Source: an uncultured Phycisphaerales bacterium
GTDB taxonomy: Bacteria > Planctomycetota > Phycisphaerae > Phycisphaerales > UBA1924
Length of the DNA: 13,115 bases
Direction of reading: 5' to 3'
NCBI GenBank assembly: GCA_937871415.1
Contig: CALMQD010000090.1
Coordinates: forward strand, 1 to 13,115
Each line of letters opens with the position of its first letter. Position 1 is the first letter of the stretch. Below, in pieces: positions 8,671 through 13,115 of this stretch. The translations under genes were made by a program, and so were the position numbers. The notes under the pieces were generated by a model. That model worked only from the letters and a program-made list of their open reading frames with translations, ran no database searches and was not told where the DNA came from.

Positions 8671-8698
8671 AGCATACCTTGCCGCCGGTTGGCCGCAA
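8671..8698 (-). promoter_or_regulatory. Weak sigma70-like promoter candidate for the exoprotein gene
   Basis: On the minus strand TTGCGG (8693-8698) and TATGCT (8671-8676) are separated by 16 bases. They match the consensus at 3 of 6 and 4 of 6 positions. The transcript would have a leader of about 325 bases. It is one of two weak candidates in this gap. Confidence 0.2.
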
Positions 8699-8808
8699 GC
8701 GCCCCGCACGGGCTTGCCACGATGAAAAGGTCGGCTAACGCCGTGCCCCCGCTGCAATCTGCGCCGTTTCGCGGGCCGCCCGGCCGGCGCGGGTCGGGCG
8801 CCGTCTGT

Positions 8809-8825
8809 TCGGCACATTGTGCCGA
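8809..8825. promoter_or_regulatory. 17-bp interrupted palindrome, candidate operator
   Basis: TCGGCACATTGTGCCGA has perfect 8-bp arms around a single central base, the geometry of a dimeric repressor or activator site. It lies just downstream, on the minus strand, of the TTGACG-containing promoter candidate at 8827-8854, about where transcription would start. The binding protein is unknown, and no second copy was seen in the window. Confidence 0.4.
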
Positions 8826-8826
8826 G

Positions 8827-8854
8827 ATGGCATCCCGCTCATCGGGGACGTCAA
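8827..8854 (-). promoter_or_regulatory. Promoter candidate overlapping the 17-bp palindrome region
   Basis: On the minus strand TTGACG (8849-8854, 5 of 6 to the -35 consensus) is followed after 16 bases by TGCCAT (8827-8832, only 3 of 6). The -35 half is convincing and the -10 half poor, so an activator or a different sigma factor would be needed. The leader would be about 480 bases. Confidence 0.22.
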
Positions 8855-8902
8855 CCGGGGCAACCTGGGCAAACCAGCGGCTCGCGCCGGTTCTGCCAAT
8901 GG

Positions 8903-8951
8903 CGATCCGGGGTGCACAGACCCCAGATCGAGGGGATTTGCACGGATCCCC
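8903..8951. repeat. Two adjacent hairpins with similar loops
   Basis: The first (8903-8930) has arms CGATC-C-GGGGT and ACCCC-A-GATCG, ten pairs with one mismatch, around the loop GCACAG. One base further, the second (8932-8951) has arms GGGGAT and ATCCCC around TTGCACGG. Both contain TGCAC, with the self-complementary TGCA in or at the edge of the loop. They lie 126 to 174 bases after the transporter stop on the minus strand and are not followed by T-runs, so they are not ordinary terminators. Confidence 0.45.
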
Positions 8952-9076
8952 CGCGAGCGCCGGGTTGGGCGCGCCGCCTCGGCAATTCAGTTCGCCGGTC
9001 CCACCCGGGCTGTTCCAGACCGAGGCGTCGAAATCTGAGCCTCGCGGCAGCCGCGGGAACGGCCTTCGGGTTCGGC

Positions 9077-11128
9077 TCAGAACAGCACGGTGCCCACGAT
9101 GTGGAACCGGTTGCTGCCGGCGCTGACCGTGTTCTCGATCTCCTCCAAGGCGACGCCCCAGTCGATCCGCAGGCTGAAGTTGCGCTTGAAGCTGAAGTCG
9201 ACGCCGACGCCCGTGCCGATGAGCGTGTTGTCTCGCTCGAAGGTCTCGCGGTCGGAGTTCACGGCCCGACCCACGTCGAGGAACGCCTTGAGCACCAGGT
9301 CCCAGTCGGCACGGCCGTACGGCTGCTGCGGCTTGTAGCGGAAGGTCTGACCGAAGAGTTCACCGGCGTTGGGATCGATGCCGAGGGCCTGTGGCAGGTG
9401 GAAGCGGTATTCCGCGCTGAAGACGACGACCGAGTCGCCGGCGACCACGGACTCCTCGTAGCCGCGAACCGTGTACAGACCACCGACGACCTGCTCGAAG
9501 TTCGGGATCAGGCGGTGGTCGAAGGCGTACTGCCCGCGCAGGCCGAGCGAGATCTCGTGCGCGAGCGTCGCGTGCTTGCTCTCGGGGTTCTCCCAATCGG
9601 AACGGAAGAACAGCGGTTCGAGGTAGAACGAGTGCGAGAAATCCCACTGCAGCGCGACCCACGAATCGTCGGGGTTGAGCCGGCCGAGTTCGTTGAGCGT
9701 GTCGCCGTCGGTGCCGGCGACGTCGGGCAGATTGAACTCGAGCATCAGGCTCGCGTACGTCGAGTTGATGTCGGTCTCGCGCTCGGCACGCAGGCCCAGG
9801 TACGGGATGAAGAAGTTCTCGTCGCCGCTGACGTCGACGGCCTTGTTGTCGACCTCGATGTGCTCGTAGCGAGCGCCGACGACGGCGTCGATGAAGAGCT
9901 CGCGCTTCTGGAAGATGTTCGCGACCAGCTCCCCGCCGATCTTCCAGCCCTCGCCCTCGAACTCCTCGCCGGCCTGTCCGACGTCGGAGGCGGTGAACTG
10001 GTTCCAGGAGAAGTACGGCTTGAATCGGAGCCAGTCGCCCCAGATCGGCGTGTCGTACGACGCGATGAACGCGTGGCTGGAGTCGAACCCGGCGGTGATG
10101 TAGTCGAGGCTCAGGATGTCGTCGCGGTTGGTGAGCTGGTTGTGCACGAAGCCGAACCGCTCACGCCACTGGTTCGTCGACTTGGTGCCCGTGTTGGAGA
10201 CCTGGGCGTAGGCCAGCCACGGCTTGTTCTCGTTCACGAGCAGGTCGAGCGCGATGCCGCCCGGCTGCTGGGCGGCGGAGACGGCGATGTCCACGCGCCG
10301 GCCGGAGTGCCGGTTCAGGCGGTAGACGTAGTCCTCGAGCTCGTCGCGGCGCAGCAGGTCCTTCCGCTCGGGATCGTCCTGGTGGTACACCTGGACCGGG
10401 CTGCCCTCGAGGATCGCCGCGTGCGCGGGGTTGTTCACTCGGTCGGCGCCGGGGAACCGCTCGCCGAGCGCGATCGTGCGCAGCTCCGTGACCACGCCGA
10501 TGCGCACGATCAGGGTGACGCTGTTGCGCCCTTCCTTGCGGACGTCCTTGCCCCAGGCCGGATCGCCCTCGCCCGGCGGCGCGAACTCGGCGTCGGACGG
10601 CGAGACGCTCACGCCGATGATGCCCCGCTCGTTCATGTCGTCGACGATGGCGCGGGAGATCGCGAGCAGAGCGCGCGAGGTGAACTTGGCGGCGGGCTTG
10701 AGCGGCAGGTCGCTCAGGATCACGCGGGCCTCTTCCTCGCCCTCGGTGAACTCGACATAGCCGCCGTCGCGCCAACCCAGCAGCACTTCACGCTGCAGCA
10801 GGTCGTCGGCCGCGGGAAGCTGCGGGTGGTCGGTCGCGTACTTGATGTTGATCGCGCTGACGAGGTAGGTCGGCTGATCCGGATCGGCCGCGGCGCTGGG
10901 GGGCGGCGTCTTGGTCAGTTCGCTGAGTTTGGGCGGCTCGTTGCCGGTACGCGGCTTTTCACCGGCGTTGGGCTCGGGTGGAGCGAACTTGGGCTGGCCC
11001 GTGACCGGTTCGGCGGGGCCGACGCCCGGCTGACTCGGCTGAGCGAAGGAGAAGGAGACCGCCAGTCCGGCGATCGCGATCAAGGCCATTGAACTCGAAC
11101 GGGTCATCCTGACGCGCTGCTGAAACAT
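9077..11128 (-). CDS. TPS outer-membrane transporter, ShlB/FhaC/HecB family (TpsB type)
   Basis: A 683-residue outer-membrane transporter that would secrete the exoprotein encoded downstream. The ATG at 11128 has AAGGAG 5 bases upstream and opens a signal peptide (hydrophobic 14-28, likely cut after SFA at 26-28). A Pro-rich linker (30-85) leads to a first POTRA-like region (87-180, with YLVSAINIKY and HPQLP) and a second (about 203-300, with LNRHSGRRVDI). The barrel begins near 303 (AYAQVSNTGT). VRGY at 554-557 is the family's signature in the loop that folds into the pore. FLDVG at 616-620 is the second conserved motif, and the chain ends in VLF with the terminal Phe that BAM-inserted barrels usually need. 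Length and order fit FhaC-type proteins, although the linker is longer than usual. It has its own promoter candidate, and 736 bases separate it from its partner. Family call firm; partner identity inferred from adjacency. Confidence 0.93.
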   Translation of the reverse strand: MFQQRVRMTRSSSMALIAIAGLAVSFSFAQPSQPGVGPAEPVTGQPKFAPPEPNAGEKPRTGNEPPKLSELTKTPPPSAAADPDQPTYLVSAINIKYATDHPQLPAADDLLQREVLLGWRDGGYVEFTEGEEEARVILSDLPLKPAAKFTSRALLAISRAIVDDMNERGIIGVSVSPSDAEFAPPGEGDPAWGKDVRKEGRNSVTLIVRIGVVTELRTIALGERFPGADRVNNPAHAAILEGSPVQVYHQDDPERKDLLRRDELEDYVYRLNRHSGRRVDIAVSAAQQPGGIALDLLVNENKPWLAYAQVSNTGTKSTNQWRERFGFVHNQLTNRDDILSLDYITAGFDSSHAFIASYDTPIWGDWLRFKPYFSWNQFTASDVGQAGEEFEGEGWKIGGELVANIFQKRELFIDAVVGARYEHIEVDNKAVDVSGDENFFIPYLGLRAERETDINSTYASLMLEFNLPDVAGTDGDTLNELGRLNPDDSWVALQWDFSHSFYLEPLFFRSDWENPESKHATLAHEISLGLRGQYAFDHRLIPNFEQVVGGLYTVRGYEESVVAGDSVVVFSAEYRFHLPQALGIDPNAGELFGQTFRYKPQQPYGRADWDLVLKAFLDVGRAVNSDRETFERDNTLIGTGVGVDFSFKRNFSLRIDWGVALEEIENTVSAGSNRFHIVGTVLF

Positions 11129-11133
11129 CACCG

Positions 11134-11139
11134 CTCCTT
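11134..11139 (-). promoter_or_regulatory. Ribosome-binding site of the transporter gene
   Basis: AAGGAG on the minus strand, 5 bases before the ATG at 11128. It favours that start over the ATG at 11107 seven codons later, and over the longer open frame reaching 11305. Confidence 0.8.
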
Positions 11140-11303
11140 GGTGGCGCTGAAGGACCAAACGATTGCGCGATGACGTCGCGCGCGTCCGGCGGATGTGCGT
11201 CCGCGGAACGCCCCTCCACCCTTCCCCTGACCCCCGATTCCGCTCTCCGGCGGTGGGCGCCCCTTGCTCTTCCCACCGACGCTGGCGACCACGGACGGCG
11301 CGC

Positions 11304-11333
11304 ACACTAACCGTTTCCGGGTCTTTTCGTCAA
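11304..11333 (-). promoter_or_regulatory. Probable promoter of the transporter gene
   Basis: On the minus strand TTGACG (11328-11333, 5 of 6) is followed after 18 bases by TAGTGT (11304-11309, 3 of 6), in a locally A/T-richer stretch. Transcription would begin near 11297, giving a leader of about 170 bases. It is the best promoter candidate in the window and shares its TTGACG element with the candidate in the next gap. Confidence 0.4.
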
Positions 11334-11449
11334 GTTCGCTCGCTTTTCCGCAACGCTTTGGTCACGGGCCCGGAGCGCCGGCGGGCAAGGTCGTGCGGCG
11401 GGCAACGATACCGCGCCCGTTGAATGCCGTCGTGCCTGTCGGTTGCGCC

Positions 11450-13111
11450 TCAGGGTTCGTTCCGCAGGCGGGGCAGGGGCGTGAGGATTCCGGCCGCCCG
11501 CTGAGCAACGGTCAGGTCGCTGTCGCCGCCGACGCTGAACGCCAGGCGGAATCCCACATCGGCGTACCCCTCTCGCGCCTCGGCGAGCAGCACGGGCTGG
11601 CGCTGGTGCACATCGAGGTCGGGACGTGAGAGCGCCGAACCGCCGATGACGCCGATCTGCTCGGGGTGCGCGTCGAGGGCCCGCTGAAACTCGCCGGGGT
11701 CTGAGCCGCGCGGCTGGCCGGGCGTGGGCCAGGGCCCGTCCCACACCCACTCGGCAACGTTGCCGACGAGGTGCTTGAAGGGAGCCTTGGACCCGCCGCC
11801 GCCCTGAGCGATCGGGCTGAACCAGAGCACATGGTCGTCCTCGTCCACGACCGCCGCCGACTTGGGCCCGCTGAGGGCGGGGGCGGTGCTCGGCACAAAC
11901 CCGCCGGAGTCGGCCGCGAACGCGCGGCGTCCCTGGACCAGCCGGGCCTCGGTGTGCTTCTGCTGGCGTGCCCAGGTCTGGTCGCGGAGGTTGAGCGTGG
12001 CTCGCTCCAGGCGAGCCTCCTGGGCGCCCGCCGCGGCTTTCCATTCCGCGCTCGTGGGCAGGCGGCAGCCGAGCAGGTCGGCGACGTACATGGCCGCGTC
12101 CGGCGGCACGTGCTGCATCGGCAGGTCGAGCGTGGGCTGGCCGGGGTCGAGGCCGGGCGGATAGACGTCGGCGCCCGCCGCGCCTTCGGATCGCACCAGC
12201 CACTGGCCGGCCGGCGCAAGTCCCGTCACGCCCACCTGCGTCGAGCCGGGGCGCCGACCGAACGTCCATTGCCATACGCGCGGCCCGAGGCGTTCGTCGT
12301 CGGCGGCGCGGAAGGGCGGCATGACCTGCGCCAATCGCTCCCAGGAGCCGAGCGTGGAGACCGCGTCGCTGAACGTTCGCGCCGAGACCTCGGTCGTGCA
12401 CAAGTAGAACGTCTGCAGGGGCGGCGTGCTCGACTGACCCTCGCCGGACTTCCCGGCGGTCGGGTTCAAGACGCGGACCTTGAAGAAGTCGAGCACGATC
12501 TCGGACCCCGGGGTCCTTCCGGGAAGCGTGAAGCGCAGCCGGTTGTCGGGGAGCGTCACCGCGAACGCGCCGGGCAAAGAGCCGGGGCCGAGTCGTGACG
12601 CTTCCGCGTGCGGAGCGCCGCCGGCGGGCGGGTTGGACGGCGCCGGGGACGGGGCGTCGTCGGGCTGGAGGATCGCGCGCAGGGCCGCGATCGTCTGGTC
12701 CGCCTCGCGCAGGAACGCGATGCCGCCCGGGAGCGCCTGGGCCTGATCGATGAAGGACTGCACCGCGGCCCGGGCCTGCTCGTCCGTTACGTCGGGCTTC
12801 GTGACAGATTCGAGGAGTTCCTCGAGCAACTGGTTGTAGCGTGCGCGGCCGTTGACCCGCGAGGGCTCGTGCGGCTGCCCGTCGCGCGACGGCGCGCCCT
12901 CGCCGGGGACGGCGCTCTGCACCGTCCGAGGTGCGATCGCCAGCGCGCCCCCCGCGGCGAGAATCATCGCGAGCGAACGCAGACGCCCGGCGGGCGTGTG
13001 TCCCGCGATGGATCCGAGCAGCGATCGCCTGGAGCCGGTGACCGGCGCGGGCGATGCGTTCTGCGCGCTTTCGACCTCGCGCCGGAGGTTCTGCATCCAC
13101 GAAGAATCCAA
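11450..13111 (-). CDS. Membrane-anchored FGE-like protein lacking catalytic cysteines (N-terminus uncertain)
   Basis: A protein of about 553 residues whose C-terminal half belongs to the formylglycine-generating-enzyme/sulfatase-modifying-factor fold. The start used is a TTG at 13111; an ATG at 13096 is possible, and the frame stays open to the window edge, so the true start may lie outside. Residues 47-61 (LAMILAAGGALAIAP) look like one membrane segment, followed by a helical stretch (90-148) and a Pro-rich linker. Fold signatures are FYLCTTEVS (235-243), LLGCRLPTSAEWKAAA (346-361), GNVAEWVWDG (450-459), GGSAL (490-494) and YADVGFRLAF (516-525). In true FGE the region after RGGS carries the two active-site cysteines; here it reads GGSALSRPDLDVHQRQPV. 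The only cysteines are C238 and C349, outside that site. It is therefore probably not a sulfatase activator, and a structural or binding role is more likely. Its link to the downstream secretion pair is adjacency only. Confidence 0.82.
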   Translation of the reverse strand: MDSSWMQNLRREVESAQNASPAPVTGSRRSLLGSIAGHTPAGRLRSLAMILAAGGALAIAPRTVQSAVPGEGAPSRDGQPHEPSRVNGRARYNQLLEELLESVTKPDVTDEQARAAVQSFIDQAQALPGGIAFLREADQTIAALRAILQPDDAPSPAPSNPPAGGAPHAEASRLGPGSLPGAFAVTLPDNRLRFTLPGRTPGSEIVLDFFKVRVLNPTAGKSGEGQSSTPPLQTFYLCTTEVSARTFSDAVSTLGSWERLAQVMPPFRAADDERLGPRVWQWTFGRRPGSTQVGVTGLAPAGQWLVRSEGAAGADVYPPGLDPGQPTLDLPMQHVPPDAAMYVADLLGCRLPTSAEWKAAAGAQEARLERATLNLRDQTWARQQKHTEARLVQGRRAFAADSGGFVPSTAPALSGPKSAAVVDEDDHVLWFSPIAQGGGGSKAPFKHLVGNVAEWVWDGPWPTPGQPRGSDPGEFQRALDAHPEQIGVIGGSALSRPDLDVHQRQPVLLAEAREGYADVGFRLAFSVGGDSDLTVAQRAAGILTPLPRLRNEP

Positions 13112-13115
13112 CGTG

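Larger units (their letters stand above)
8341..9076. other. 736-base non-coding gap between transporter and exoprotein genes
   Basis: No open frame here has a credible ribosome-binding site plus a protein-like composition; the short frames present are rich in Arg, Gly and Pro, as expected from GC-rich non-coding DNA. On the minus strand the gap would hold the 3' end of the transporter mRNA and the promoter and leader of the exoprotein gene. It contains several inverted repeats and two weak promoter candidates, listed separately. Confidence 0.6.
11129..11449. other. 321-base non-coding gap upstream of the transporter gene
   Basis: There is no credible gene. The part next to the FGE-like gene shows no hairpin with a T-run, so read-through from that gene is possible. 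The middle (about 11304-11362) is the most AT-rich stretch of the gap and holds a promoter candidate. The part near the transporter start has small GC hairpins, such as GCGCGA/TCGCGC (11165-11181) and GCGGA/TCCGC (11189-11204), not clearly above chance. Confidence 0.5.

Noticed and set aside
8590..8917. Short minus-strand frames of 75 and 60 codons in the gap between the transporter and exoprotein genes
   Set aside because: Composition is dominated by Arg, Gly, Pro and Ala, with no ribosome-binding site and no recognisable motif. One starts inside the 17-bp palindrome. They look like GC-rich non-coding DNA.
9041..9057. CGCGG/CCGCG hairpin just after the transporter stop as a terminator
   Set aside because: The stem is only 5 bp, and the nearest T-run on the minus strand (ATTTC) is several bases away, so it is too weak to call.
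34..9126. A 3030-codon open frame on the plus strand, longer than any real gene here
   Set aside because: It is the exact codon complement of the exoprotein gene and arises from the absence of TTA, CTA and TCA codons. Its product is monotonous in Arg, Asp, Val, Gly and Ala, has no recognisable domain or signal, and runs through the intergenic gap without change.
8819..11092. A 757-codon plus-strand open frame over the transporter gene
   Set aside because: It is the complement in register of the transporter codons, which have clear family motifs (VRGY, FLDVG, terminal Phe). The plus-strand product has none.
11129..11305. A 59-codon N-terminal extension of the transporter
   Set aside because: The ATG at 11128 has AAGGAG 5 bases upstream and starts directly with a signal peptide, and the extension overlaps the proposed transcription start region.
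11450..13111. The FGE-like protein as an active sulfatase-maturing enzyme
   Set aside because: The region after GGS lacks both catalytic cysteines, and no sulfatase gene lies in the window.

Overview
The window is GC-rich and carries three protein genes, all on the minus strand. The order of transcription is a formylglycine-generating-enzyme-like (FGE-like) protein (13111 to 11450), a TpsB/FhaC-type outer-membrane transporter (11128 to 9077), and a giant TpsA/filamentous-hemagglutinin-type exoprotein of 2714 residues (8340 to 196). The last two form a classical two-partner secretion (TPS) pair. TpsB has a signal peptide, two POTRA-like segments, a beta-barrel with VRGY and FLDVG signatures, and a C-terminal Phe. 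TpsA has a signal peptide, the hemagglutinin-activity/TPS domain, the WLMDP-type segment, and a very long repetitive beta-helical stalk. No RNA gene, IS element, CRISPR array or phage gene was seen.

The source is a Gram-negative-type (diderm) bacterium. High GC, a membrane-anchored FGE-like protein and the style of the TPS proteins suggest Planctomycetota, perhaps class Phycisphaerae. This is inference from family resemblance, not proof.

Layout: 1-195 is the 3' flank of the exoprotein gene and holds a good intrinsic terminator (101-130) and a second inverted repeat (36-69). 8341-9076 is a 736-base non-coding gap with hairpins next to the ribosome-binding site, a perfect 17-bp interrupted palindrome, two weak promoter candidates and a pair of hairpins with similar loops. 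11129-11449 is a 321-base gap with the best promoter candidate, upstream of the transporter gene. The FGE-like gene is cut, or nearly cut, by the right edge.

How the genes work together: the transporter would recognise the exoprotein's TPS domain in the periplasm and thread it across the outer membrane, where it would fold into a fibre used for adhesion or cell-cell contact. The FGE-like protein lacks the catalytic cysteines of true FGE, so it may be a binding or scaffold protein; its link to the secretion pair rests only on adjacency. The least explained parts are the charged C-terminal domain of the exoprotein (about residues 2500-2714), the cysteine-less FGE-like neighbour and the structured 736-base leader.
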